Part shown: positions 8,112 to 15,627 of the stretch, piece by piece
Layout: each line of letters begins with the position of its first letter
Numbering within the stretch: position 1 is the stretch's first letter
DNA from: a virus
DNA length: 38,275 nt
Direction: 5' to 3' (one strand)
IMG/VR virus record: IMGVR_UViG_3300025009_000043
Span: 1-38,275 of that record
Notes under the pieces: generated by a model
Database searches by the model: none
Told to the model about the DNA's origin: nothing
Seen by the model: only the letters and a program-made list of their open reading frames with translations
Position numbers and translations under genes: made by a program

Positions 8112-8747
8112 CTACCTATAAGTTAAATAACAACGGCAGTTTATTCTATCATATTGTGGTAACGTATGATGTGCTGGAAACATAGCCGTAAAACCATCTA
8201 CCTCAAAAAACTCATTTATAGGCACTTCTATGCCGTCAATTCCTTGATGGAATGTTGTTTGCCTAACACGATTATCTCGTTGGGTGTTCCATATCTTAAA
8301 GCGTTTATTAAGGTAACTTTGGTTAGTAAACTGCGAAAACGCATTTTGTTTCTCATATAAATCAGTTCGTTCTTTGGCTTCTTCAAACCATTCTCTATCA
8401 TTTTTAACCACCTCTATATCGCTTTTTGGCTCATTTCGTGGTATAATATTCTTGATAGAAGCGATAATTCTTGCGTTGTTTTTACGAACTTCATCAACAT
8501 AATTTACAAACTTGCCTTCATTTTCTAACCCTTTTTCAATCAATTCAACCATTTTTTTAGGTTTTTCAATCTCAATTTCACTTGTTATTTCAGTAAAAAC
8601 AACTTGTTTATTTGAAAAATACTCGGTAAATGCTATCAAAAACAACCCTATAATGATGAAATCTTCTTGTTTTTTACGTTTTTTATACTGTAAATCACTT
8701 AATCGCAATACATATTCATCTAATAACCGTTTATTTTTGGTTATCAT
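8112..8747 (-). CDS. Minor head protein, phage Mu F-like
   Basis: 211 residues. The C-terminal 60 residues carry the Mu gpF-like signature: RQTTFHQGIDGIEVPINEFF, then MFPAHHTLPQYDRINCRCYL, with the conserved NCRC near the end. The N-terminal half is helical, with a short hydrophobic stretch (FIIIGLFLIAFTEYF) near residue 35. Proteins of this family are encoded beside the portal and are packaged inside the head. The start overlaps the portal stop codon. After its stop the +1 frame remains open for about 30 codons. Confidence 0.8.
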   Translation of the reverse strand: MITKNKRLLDEYVLRLSDLQYKKRKKQEDFIIIGLFLIAFTEYFSNKQVVFTEITSEIEIEKPKKMVELIEKGLENEGKFVNYVDEVRKNNARIIASIKNIIPRNEPKSDIEVVKNDREWFEEAKERTDLYEKQNAFSQFTNQSYLNKRFKIWNTQRDNRVRQTTFHQGIDGIEVPINEFFEVDGFTAMFPAHHTLPQYDRINCRCYLTYR

Positions 8748-10441
8748 TTCAATTTATTGTCCTTATGTGCTTCAGTTTTATCGCTCATGTTGTCTATTTC
8801 TTCTTTTTTCTTCTCATCATTACCAAAATCGCCTTTAATTTGCATTGATTTCTCAAATGCCTTTGCATTTATCTCGGCTGTCATTTCAAGTTTACGTTTT
8901 TCTTCTTCAAACTTTCGATCAACCATCTCTTTAATTTGTTCATCATCAAGGTCAGGCCACATCTTTTTGAATATATCAAACTTTGCAAAGCCAACTTCGT
9001 TCATAACTCTTGTTTGTTCGGTTGTTACAAGCATATTAACATGGTTTTGCGAACTAAATCGAACTGTAAACTCATCATCAACCTTATAAAAGTCTTTCCA
9101 TATCGACATAAAGCGATTTAAACACTGTGTGAATAATGAACGTTTTTCTTCGATATACGAAATTGTCTTTTGTGCTTCAGCAGCGATTTGAGTTGCTGTC
9201 TTGCTACCACCACTTGCGTCTTTAAGGAATGAGAATATATCACTACCTGCAACGCCAATTTGTGAAGCAATATTTTCTACAAAGTTGTTACGAACTCTAA
9301 CCCATTCTTCTGCTCTTAATTCAAATTGAATAGAAATAGGCTTTTGGTCTTTATCATTCAAATAAGGGAACTTTGTAAATAACATACCATCTAAATCACT
9401 GTAATAGATATTATTAACATCAGTTGGATTTGTCATTTGTTGAGGTAATAACACCTTACCACGTCCAAGATACAAGTCGGTTATCATTTCAGCGTATGCT
9501 TGTTCATAACCTATCATGTAACCTATAACGTTCAACAAAGCACTTTCTCCCATATCAATTTCAGGTATTGTGTTTGCTGCGGTATATTTAACAATTAACA
9601 CACCAAGATTTGGTAATAAAGGTGAAATAGGTATTTCATAATCAAGTCTAAAATCGTTACCGAAATCAGCTTTAAGCCATTGTTGCACTTTCTTTGGTAA
9701 TTGTTGCCATTGAACTTCGTTTGTTTCCATTAAATCAAAGTTTTGAGCCGATAACACGCTTGAATCAGCACGTTTCATAAAAATCTTTTTAACAGGTTTA
9801 CCACTTTCGTTATAATAACGTTTTTCAAGCAAATAGAACGATTTAAAGTTATCACCACGTCCATCGCCATTACTAATGTTCGCTGTATATGATTTTAAGA
9901 AACCAGTGAATGATGTTGCGTTACCAGTAAAATCGGTTGTATAGAAGCATTGATCCATACGCCAAACGCTTGGAATTAAATCTCTTGAACTACTTATGTC
10001 CATCTTAATAACAGATGTTCCTAAAGCAACGGTATATTCAACGAGTTTTTTAACAAACGATTGAAAGCCAACTACATCGGCATATTTATTCCATGTAATA
10101 AGGTTTTGATTTACAAACGTTTTAGGATTAGTTTCTTTGTATTTGTTACCAAAGAACACATTACCACCAACAATGAGTTTTGAAACCTCTTTAACAATAG
10201 CGTTACCTATTCTTGTTGAGAATATTCCATTTTTAGGATTATGGAACTCTGGCACAAAGCCACTATACCAACCAGCACAAGCACGAATGTTATTGTAGTA
10301 GTATTGTTTAAACTCTGTTGGAACAAGAGCATAAAATGCGTCACGCACAATATACGAGTATGTAAGTTGCGGATTAAGCGAGGAGATGTTAGCAACTTGT
10401 TGTTGCAGTTGATTTGTTTGTTCTATGATATTGTTGCTCAT
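8744..10441 (-). CDS. Portal protein (SPP1-type, putative)
   Basis: 565 residues, the usual length for SPP1-like portals. It begins just inside the large-terminase stop codon and ends overlapping the minor head gene, the standard terL-portal-minor head order. Visible features are an N-terminal helical region, a central stem/wing region with YDYEIPISPL-like strands, and a long helix around QIGVAGSDIFSFLKDASGGS followed by ATQIAAEAQKTISYIEEKRS, typical of the portal tunnel and crown region. The C-terminal 80 residues are highly charged and coiled (EEEKRKLEMTAEINAK). It forms the DNA entry ring at one capsid vertex. Confidence 0.85.
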   Translation of the reverse strand: MSNNIIEQTNQLQQQVANISSLNPQLTYSYIVRDAFYALVPTEFKQYYYNNIRACAGWYSGFVPEFHNPKNGIFSTRIGNAIVKEVSKLIVGGNVFFGNKYKETNPKTFVNQNLITWNKYADVVGFQSFVKKLVEYTVALGTSVIKMDISSSRDLIPSVWRMDQCFYTTDFTGNATSFTGFLKSYTANISNGDGRGDNFKSFYLLEKRYYNESGKPVKKIFMKRADSSVLSAQNFDLMETNEVQWQQLPKKVQQWLKADFGNDFRLDYEIPISPLLPNLGVLIVKYTAANTIPEIDMGESALLNVIGYMIGYEQAYAEMITDLYLGRGKVLLPQQMTNPTDVNNIYYSDLDGMLFTKFPYLNDKDQKPISIQFELRAEEWVRVRNNFVENIASQIGVAGSDIFSFLKDASGGSKTATQIAAEAQKTISYIEEKRSLFTQCLNRFMSIWKDFYKVDDEFTVRFSSQNHVNMLVTTEQTRVMNEVGFAKFDIFKKMWPDLDDEQIKEMVDRKFEEEKRKLEMTAEINAKAFEKSMQIKGDFGNDEKKKEEIDNMSDKTEAHKDNKLK

Positions 10442-11925
10442 TGTTTCACTTCCTTTGCATAATCATTTAATTGATACGGATTAGCATGATATGCTACTGG
10501 GTATCTTATAGCGTCAGTGCGGTCATTCGGTATGCTTGAATTAAACTCATCTTCGTGTCCAGGTTCTTCCATCCAACAAACAGTTTCAAGTTCATTAAAT
10601 AGTTCACTTGGCGAGATTTCAGCACCGCTAATAACTTCAACCCATGATTCTTCAGTAAAATACAAAACGTTATCAGTTAAAGAGTTATTAACCTTTTCGC
10701 TTGTTTCTACTAAATCTTTTCTTGTAAACGGAATAACAGTGCAATAACCACCAAATTGGAATTTTAAGTTATCAATTAAATCACTATTATGTCCATCGAC
10801 AACGAAAATCTTGGTTTTATATTGCAACGAGTATTTATTGATTAAATCATAAAGCCACTTGCGAATGAACTTATCGCATAACACGTTATTTCTTATAATT
10901 CCGTTCTTATCAGGATTATGTTGAAACATATCGCCTAACTTGCAAATAAGCCTACGGTCTTTTAAATGAAATATAGGCATGAAAATTGTCATATCTCTTG
11001 TTGATGAGCCATCGACACCTATATAAACTTTTTCAACATTCATTAACGCCCATTGGCTATCAAACTTAAACGGCTTTTTAGTCTTTAAATCTATGAAAGT
11101 ATCGTCTTGCTTTTCCTTATTATATAAAGGAATTACATGAACGCTTGGTGTAAACGCACCATAGACTAAATCATTACCGCCTACTGGCTCACCTAAATAC
11201 ATATATTTTGCATTTTTAGGATTCATTTCAAACTCTCTTGCAATAAGTTGCAAAGTAGCTCTATTTAAAAAATGTTTAATATCAAGATATGATGTTTCAA
11301 CAACTGTAACATTAGGGTCTTTGCCCATTTGTTCAACCCATTGATTAAACTTACCAAACTTATTTCTATCTCTATTGCCTGCATAAATGACTTTACCTAA
11401 ATTATCATCTAACAAACGCATATATGTTGCCATAGCATGATTTAATAAATCGCTACTACCTGTTCCACTAAATATTTCTTGCGTTTCTTCAACAATGATT
11501 AACGACAATTTCTTTTCAGTTGTTTTACCACGAGATTGGTTACTACCACTTTTACTACCAAGTCCAACTCCACCAAAACGTATCTGATTACCAAAAGGAC
11601 AATCTATAATCATAGGCGGTGTTTCTTTAAATCTAAACTTACTATAAAGTTCAGATGGTAATGTAGTAGCACATAACTTTTTAAATTCTAATAATACGCT
11701 ATCTTTCAACGCACTTGAATTGGCTCTTAATACGATAATATCGTGTTTAGGGTATGCAAAACAGTTAGCTAACATCTTTTGTTCAAATGTAGTTGTTTTA
11801 CCACCAACACGACCACTTACTAAAACATAAGTATTTTTGCCTTTTTTAATTTCTTCTAAATCATCATTCAATACTGGTAAAAACTTGCTTATGACTTTAA
11901 AATCAAGGCTAACGGATTTACCCAT
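10438..11925 (-). CDS. terL: Terminase large subunit
   Basis: 495 residues with both terminase domains. ATPase: Walker A SGRVGGKT at residues 37-44 in the style of terminases, and Walker B LSLIIVEE ending at 147 with the catalytic Glu. Nuclease (RNase H-like): first acidic site in VYIGVDGSSTRD near 300-311, second in IFVVDGHNSDL near 375, third in NDRTDAIRY near 470. It cuts concatemeric DNA and pumps it through the portal encoded next door. The start codon follows GGTGAATAAGTT, directly after the small subunit stop. Confidence 0.9.
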   Translation of the reverse strand: MGKSVSLDFKVISKFLPVLNDDLEEIKKGKNTYVLVSGRVGGKTTTFEQKMLANCFAYPKHDIIVLRANSSALKDSVLLEFKKLCATTLPSELYSKFRFKETPPMIIDCPFGNQIRFGGVGLGSKSGSNQSRGKTTEKKLSLIIVEETQEIFSGTGSSDLLNHAMATYMRLLDDNLGKVIYAGNRDRNKFGKFNQWVEQMGKDPNVTVVETSYLDIKHFLNRATLQLIAREFEMNPKNAKYMYLGEPVGGNDLVYGAFTPSVHVIPLYNKEKQDDTFIDLKTKKPFKFDSQWALMNVEKVYIGVDGSSTRDMTIFMPIFHLKDRRLICKLGDMFQHNPDKNGIIRNNVLCDKFIRKWLYDLINKYSLQYKTKIFVVDGHNSDLIDNLKFQFGGYCTVIPFTRKDLVETSEKVNNSLTDNVLYFTEESWVEVISGAEISPSELFNELETVCWMEEPGHEDEFNSSIPNDRTDAIRYPVAYHANPYQLNDYAKEVKQ

Positions 11926-11928
11926 AAC

Positions 11929-12465
11929 TTATTCACCGTTTGAGCCATCATTAACTTCAAAAATTACCTTAATACCACTTATTTCACTTAATGAACTTGG
12001 TTGTTGCTCTTTCTTGTATTCCATTCTCTTTTTGTTATTAAGCAAATATTGAATTGACATTGGATTTGGTGCTACTTTCTTTGTATATACATCTTTATTC
12101 TCTATTACACGCCCGCCTACGCTTCTTTGATTTATATGAACTTCTTCTACATCATAACCAGTCGCTGAACGGAACAAAGCGTTTTCTACATCTTTAAACT
12201 TCTTATCTGCACCTAACTCTAATCGATCTTGTAATTCTGGGTGTTCATCAAAAAAGTTCCTTAATGATACTTGCGTTAGTTTTAAATCTACTGCAATCTC
12301 TACAAAGGAACGATTATCTCTTGACATATTTTCTATTAACTTTAAACCGTCAGTTGTTAATAAAAAGGTTTCACGGTTTTCTAAATCATTGCAAACATTA
12401 TATTTCTTTAAGGTTTCATCAATCTCTATTTGAACTGTGGTCTTTTTAGTCACTTGATTTGCCAT
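11929..12465 (-). CDS. terS: Terminase small subunit
   Basis: 178 residues from ATG 12465, chosen because GAGGGTGG lies just upstream; the frame stays open to 12534 without a ribosome site. A helix-turn-helix-like segment is visible at SFVEIAVDLKLTQVSLRNFF followed by DEHPELQDRLELGADKKFKD, typical of terS proteins that bind the packaging site. The C-terminal part (APNPMSIQYLLNNKKRMEY) matches the family's usual NP..a..fLLknr motif. It is the first gene of the late operon, about 95 bases downstream of a promoter-like sequence. Confidence 0.85.
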   Translation of the reverse strand: MANQVTKKTTVQIEIDETLKKYNVCNDLENRETFLLTTDGLKLIENMSRDNRSFVEIAVDLKLTQVSLRNFFDEHPELQDRLELGADKKFKDVENALFRSATGYDVEEVHINQRSVGGRVIENKDVYTKKVAPNPMSIQYLLNNKKRMEYKKEQQPSSLSEISGIKVIFEVNDGSNGE

Positions 12466-12560
12466 TGATTCCACCCTCTCTTTTATTTGACATTCTTTAT
12501 TCTTTTGTAAACTTTCCCCAAAAATATACAACACGCACTTTTTGTTTTAATCTCACTATT

Positions 12561-12590
12561 ATTTTAACACCCCTTTAACCCCTTTGTAAA
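12561..12590 (-). promoter_or_regulatory. Putative late promoter
   Basis: On the minus strand TTTACA (12590-12585) and TAAAAT (12566-12561) are separated by 18 bases. The spacer holds two copies of AAAGGGGT. It lies ahead of the small terminase gene with no gene between, so it is the best candidate for driving the late operon. The boxes are weaker than those of the two divergent control-region promoters, which could mean dependence on an activator. Confidence 0.5.
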
Positions 12591-12719
12591 TACTTTTGTT
12601 TTTAATTGCTCTCTTTTAATTCTTTTTATGCCTTTTTAGTTCTTTTATTCTTTCTTTGCCATTTTACGACATTCTTTATATAACCTTTTACATAGAAAAT
12701 ATATAGAGAGTATAACCCT

Positions 12720-13140
12720 AATACCCTATAAAAGAATTGACCTATATACCCCTTTAATAGAATAAACAAAGATATAAAAGAATGATAAGAGAATATTATA
12801 ATAGAATGTAAAGACTTTCAAATGCTAAAAGGTTTACAAAGGATCATATAAAAGAATATATAAAAGGTTTTACTTGCTCTATAAAGATTTAAGTACTAAG
12901 TACTGTTTTAAAGATTTTAAATACATATTAAAGATTTTAAGAACATAACAAAGAATATAAAGATAATAAAAGAATATAAAGACAAAAGAACTAAAAAGAA
13001 TAAAAGACTTATAAGAGAATATAAAAGAGTATTAAAAGAATATAAAGACTATAAAAGAATAAAAAGATATAAAAGATTTTAAATACATGATAAAAAGAGA
13101 TAAAGAGAATAAAAGAATCAAAACAAAGAGAAAAAAAGAT
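12720..13140. repeat. Purine-rich, iteron-like noncoding repeat region
   Basis: This gene-free stretch is almost entirely A, G and T on the plus strand. It is built from variants of AAAGAATATAAAGA, with three perfect copies at 12950-12963, 12969-12982 and 13035-13048. A 17-mer AAAGATTTTAAATACAT occurs at 12910 and 13072, with a partial copy at 12930. A double AAGTACT lies at 12891-12904. No credible coding frame exists. Its place between the two arms, upstream of the late promoter and shielded by two leftward terminators, would suit a replication origin or packaging/regulatory site. Confidence 0.5.
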
Positions 13141-13167
13141 ATCATATTTAAGTGGTTAAAAACAAAT

Positions 13168-13190
13168 AAAAAAGACCACTAAAAAGTGGT
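13168..13190 (-). terminator. Rho-independent terminator, leftward
   Basis: On the minus strand ACCACT-TTTT-AGTGGT (6-bp stem, 4-base loop) is followed by CTTTTTTATTTG. It is the second leftward terminator downstream of the gene at 13372-13710. Its plus-strand arm contains the GTGGTATA motif seen at the nearby promoters. Confidence 0.6.
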
Positions 13191-13360
13191 ATAGAGAACG
13201 CCAGAGAAATAGACATTTTTAAAATATCAGTTTAAATAGCTTTTTTCTGGAATATGTAATAATATACTATAAATCATTTAAAAGCGTTTTAAAGCCAATT
13301 TAAAGCGTTTTTTTAATAGGTTTAAAATGGATCAATGATATTGCTATAAAAAAATGCAAT

Positions 13361-13383
13361 AAAAAAAGCGGTTATTTCACCGC
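13361..13383 (-). terminator. Rho-independent terminator of the 13372-13710 gene
   Basis: On the minus strand GCGGT-GAAATA-ACCGC is followed immediately by TTTTTTTATTGC. The stem overlaps the gene's last codons and stop, a compact arrangement. Confidence 0.75.
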
Positions 13384-13710
13384 CCTTTTAAAAAACATAA
13401 TTTCAAAATTATTTGTATCACAATTCAAAACGTTAATAACTAACACTTGATTGTTTTCGAAATAAATAACCGTATCATCGAAATACTCATATAAATTGAT
13501 ATAATCACTTTCAAAGACTTTGTTATATTCTTCCTTTGTTTTTTCACTAACTTTTTGTGTGTCATTTTCTAAAATATAAGGTGATATTTCTTTGTGGTAT
13601 AACTTGAATTGACTTGATAAAACCTTTTCGTTTAAATAGTCACTTAAATCTTGCATTATGGTTGTCATGAATAAATAATCATTTATAACTTGTTTTAATG
13701 TTGTTTTCAT
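13372..13710 (-). CDS. Small protein of unknown function, single-gene leftward unit
   Basis: 112 residues, start ATG with AAAGG upstream. Its own consensus promoter lies at 13777-13804 and its own terminator at its 3' end, so it is transcribed alone, away from the early operon. The sequence is mixed helical and strand, with DDTVIYFENNQVLVINVLN in the C-terminal half. No helix-turn-helix is evident. A separately controlled gene beside the early promoter could be a regulator or an immediate-early host-takeover protein, but this is inference from layout only. Confidence 0.65.
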   Translation of the reverse strand: MKTTLKQVINDYLFMTTIMQDLSDYLNEKVLSSQFKLYHKEISPYILENDTQKVSEKTKEEYNKVFESDYINLYEYFDDTVIYFENNQVLVINVLNCDTNNFEIMFFKRAVK

Positions 13711-13776
13711 TTTTAACCTTTCTTTTATGTGGTTTTTATTGGTTATACCACAAAACCGATTTTAAAATATACCCTA

Positions 13777-13804
13777 ATTATACAACTATGTTTTATATTG
13801 TCAA
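13777..13804 (-). promoter_or_regulatory. Consensus sigma-A-type promoter, leftward
   Basis: On the minus strand a perfect TTGACA (13804-13799) and a perfect TATAAT (13782-13777) are separated by 16 bases. The spacer is nearly the same as in the rightward early promoter at 14100. It drives the 13372-13710 gene, leaving a leader of about 60 bases that contains an inverted GTGGT/ACCAC pair at about 13730-13751. Confidence 0.85.
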
Positions 13805-13992
13805 GCGGTTTATATCATTTTTTTATCATTTTTTTAAGTGGTATAAAATACAATTTAATTTTACGCTTTAAAATCGGCATATAAAAACCACTCAAAAAAG
13901 CATATAAAAACAATACCAGGCGTAAAGCTCTCATGCGTGCGTGCGTGTGTATTTATAAAGATATAGGCGCATTATAAAGCGTATGATTGCAT

Positions 13993-14049
13993 GGGTGGGG
14001 GTGGGTATCAATATATACGCATGGGGGCGTGGGGTGGTTGCTCTGGGGG
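13993..14049 (+). other. G-rich cluster with six G-runs upstream of the early promoter
   Basis: In otherwise AT-rich DNA, six runs of three to five G occur within 57 bases (13993, 13997, 14003, 14023, 14031, 14045), partly as two related blocks each starting GCATGGG. The first three runs are separated by single T bases. The pattern could fold as a G-quadruplex on the plus strand. A GTGC-repeat (13933-13950) lies just before. No gene is present in 13711-14187. Confidence 0.6.
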
Positions 14050-14099
14050 ATTGATCCATTACATTTTTATAACATTTTAAAATATTTTAATAATTGCAC

Positions 14100-14127
14100 T
14101 TGACATATAAAAACATAGTGGTATAAT
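14100..14127 (+). promoter_or_regulatory. Consensus early promoter, rightward
   Basis: A perfect TTGACA (14100-14105) is followed by 16 bases and a perfect TATAAT (14122-14127), with an added TG at 14119-14120 as in extended -10 promoters. It stands 60 bases before the first gene of the early operon and is almost certainly the main early promoter. GTGGTATAA, overlapping the -10 box, recurs in the control region and may be an operator. Confidence 0.9.
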
Positions 14128-14144
14128 AAAATCATAAAGTTTAA

Positions 14145-14168
14145 TGCTATATCTAAAAAAGCATAGCA
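14145..14168 (+). promoter_or_regulatory. Leader inverted repeat
   Basis: TGCTAT and ATAGCA form a 6-bp stem with a 12-base loop in the leader of the early transcript, just before the AGAAAGGATC ribosome site of the first gene. It could affect message stability or translation. There is no U-run, so it is not a terminator. Confidence 0.35.
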
Positions 14169-14187
14169 ATAGAAAGGATCAAAGAAA

Positions 14188-14574
14188 ATGGAAAAGTTAC
14201 AAGTAGTGAAAGATTGGTTAGAAAGCAAAGACAACGAAGAATTAAGAACGCTATGGAATGAATACGCAGTAGAAAACTCTCCAGATGATGAAATTTTCGA
14301 AAACGATGAGTATTTTTTCAATGATTTTTACGGTCAAGACGTGATGGGGGCTATTAGAGCCATTAGTTATGGGAATTATAATTTTAGAAATGAATACTTA
14401 CAATTTAATGGTTATGGAAATATTGAAAGTTTTGATTGTTACGAAATTAAAGATAAAATCGACATGGATGTATTGGCGGAAGATATTTTAGAAAATCCAA
14501 AAAATTATTATGATTTAGATGATCTTGAAGAATTGTTAGAAGAAAGCGAGGAAGAAGAAAGCGAGGAAGAATAG
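14188..14574 (+). CDS. Very acidic early protein, candidate DNA mimic
   Basis: 128 residues, the first gene behind the strongest promoter. I count about 40 Asp/Glu against about 9 Lys/Arg, a net charge near -31. The middle (AISYGNYNFRNEYLQFNGYG) is aromatic and probably folded. The C-terminus is nearly pure glutamate (EELLEESEEEESEEE), encoded by a 15-base unit repeated perfectly twice (14539-14568). Small, highly acidic proteins made first by phages are often DNA mimics that block restriction or host DNA-binding enzymes. That role is inferred from charge, size and timing; the family itself is unnamed to me. Confidence 0.75.
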   Translation: MEKLQVVKDWLESKDNEELRTLWNEYAVENSPDDEIFENDEYFFNDFYGQDVMGAIRAISYGNYNFRNEYLQFNGYGNIESFDCYEIKDKIDMDVLAEDILENPKNYYDLDDLEELLEESEEEESEEE

Positions 14575-14600
14575 AAAATAACATTTAAAACCCTTTTACA

Positions 14601-14628
14601 TAGTGCATTATAGCGATATAGTGCATTA
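14601..14628 (+). repeat. Paired TAGTGCATTA direct repeats (first pair)
   Basis: TAGTGCATTA occurs at 14601-14610 and 14619-14628, with 18 bases between starts. The same pair with the same phasing recurs at 15239. The stretch up to the next gene also holds AGCGCT-TTAA-AGTGCT, a 6-bp hairpin without a U-run. Confidence 0.7.
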
Positions 14629-14703
14629 TAAAAAGCGCTTTAAAGTGCTAAAATAGTTTATCGCTAAACCTTAAAAAGCGAAAGAATCAGAAAGTGAGAA
14701 AAA

Positions 14704-15219
14704 TTGAAAACGTTAGCAGAATTAAAAAGAAACGCAAAAAGTCAAACATTATTAGCTGAAATGGTCATCCGTTGCGGTGATCACGATATACCAGAAAGGC
14801 TAATGGGGTGGCGTGGTATCGTTGACGCTAACAGCAACAGTATTACATTTTTAACAAAAGAAGGGAAAAAATCACAGTTAGACATTGAATTTGCTTCACT
14901 CGTTGAATATGATGAAAATAAGCTAACTATCTATTTACCAGGTTTTAGAGATTTAAACGAAGAAGAAAGCAAAATCATGCAAGAATGGCAAGCAATAACC
15001 AAAACAGAAAAATATCAAAAGCAATCAGAAATAGACATATTAACCGATGGATCGAGCACTTTCTGGCAACAAAAAGCATTTTTTATCAATAAAGGTTATG
15101 AATATTTAATGGGTTTCAATACGATAAACGGATTAAAATATGATTTTAATACTCAAAAGATAAGAGATAAATCAATAAAAGGCGCTATCAATATGCAATA
15201 TAATATAAAGCATATCTAA
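14704..15219 (+). CDS. Early protein of unknown function
   Basis: 171 residues. The start is a TTG at 14704 with a modest GTGAGAAA upstream; no ATG precedes a comparable region. The sequence contains VDANSNSITFLTKEGKKSQL near residue 40, a beta-hairpin-like segment, and is mixed alpha/beta. It has its own leader with the paired TAGTGCATTA repeats and is followed by a strong terminator at 15297, so it may be expressed at a different level from the genes downstream. No family recognised. Confidence 0.65.
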   Translation: MKTLAELKRNAKSQTLLAEMVIRCGDHDIPERLMGWRGIVDANSNSITFLTKEGKKSQLDIEFASLVEYDENKLTIYLPGFRDLNEEESKIMQEWQAITKTEKYQKQSEIDILTDGSSTFWQQKAFFINKGYEYLMGFNTINGLKYDFNTQKIRDKSIKGAINMQYNIKHI

Positions 15220-15238
15220 AACAGTTTAAATTCTTTTA

Positions 15239-15266
15239 TAGTGCATTATCACATGATAGTGCATTA
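15239..15266 (+). repeat. Paired TAGTGCATTA direct repeats (second pair)
   Basis: TAGTGCATTA at 15239-15248 and 15257-15266, again 18 bases between starts, in the intergenic leader after the 171-residue gene. It is followed by the palindrome AGAGTTTAAAACTCT and then a terminator hairpin. Confidence 0.7.
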
Positions 15267-15296
15267 CATAAAGAGTTTAAAACTCTATAAAGTTTT

Positions 15297-15324
15297 ACGG
15301 TTTAACCTATAAAACCGTTTTTTT
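15297..15324 (+). terminator. Rho-independent terminator or attenuator within the early operon
   Basis: ACGGTTT (15297-15303) pairs with AAACCGT (15312-15318) across an 8-base loop and is followed by six T. Because the operon continues rightward with no new consensus promoter, it is either leaky or a point of control (attenuation or antitermination). Confidence 0.75.
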
Positions 15325-15337
15325 AGAAAGGTTTAAT

Positions 15338-15400
15338 ATGAAAAATGGTTATTTTTCTATGCTTTTATTACGTTTTAAGGGGGTGACTATCTCTTTATGA
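15338..15400 (+). CDS. 20-residue leader peptide coupled to next gene
   Basis: ATG at 15338 has AGAAAGG at ideal spacing. The 20-codon frame (MKNGYFSMLLLRFKGVTISL) ends in TGA overlapping the ATG of the following gene. The AGGGGGTG ribosome site of that gene lies inside the leader frame. A short translated frame right after a terminator fits translational coupling or an attenuation leader. It could also be a chance frame. Confidence 0.45.
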   Translation: MKNGYFSMLLLRFKGVTISL

Positions 15401-15627
15401 AACTAAAAACCTTTTTAGCCAGAGCGCATAAAAGCTCTAATATTTTCGTGTTGTCAAATGAAACAAACGGTTATTTATATGCGGGGGGGGCTGCTCTTTG
15501 CAGGGCTACCTTAAAGAATGAAGAATTTTGCAAGCAGTTATTAGAACGTAAAATCGCTTCGATCCAAGCAGTTGGCGAAAACAAATTTCAAATTAAAGTA
15601 TATGGGGGGTATCCTGGAAATGAATAG
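15397..15627 (+). CDS. Small early protein of unknown function
   Basis: 76 residues, start ATG coupled to the leader peptide with AAGGGGGTGA upstream. The sequence has a hydrophobic glycine/alanine turn (GYLYAGGAALCRATL) encoded across a run of eight G, then a charged helix. It overlaps the next gene by eight bases. Family unknown. Confidence 0.6.
   Translation: MKLKTFLARAHKSSNIFVLSNETNGYLYAGGAALCRATLKNEEFCKQLLERKIASIQAVGENKFQIKVYGGYPGNE

Noticed and set aside
12720-13140. CRISPR array
   Set aside because: The repeats are short, degenerate and irregularly spaced with no unique spacers of constant length.
13594-13602. Further GTGGTATAA copy as an operator
   Set aside because: It lies inside the 13372-13710 coding region and may be chance in this AT-rich sequence; not counted with the intergenic copies.
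14067-14321. 84-codon minus-strand frame over the early promoter
   Set aside because: It is antisense to the first early gene and would cover a consensus promoter.
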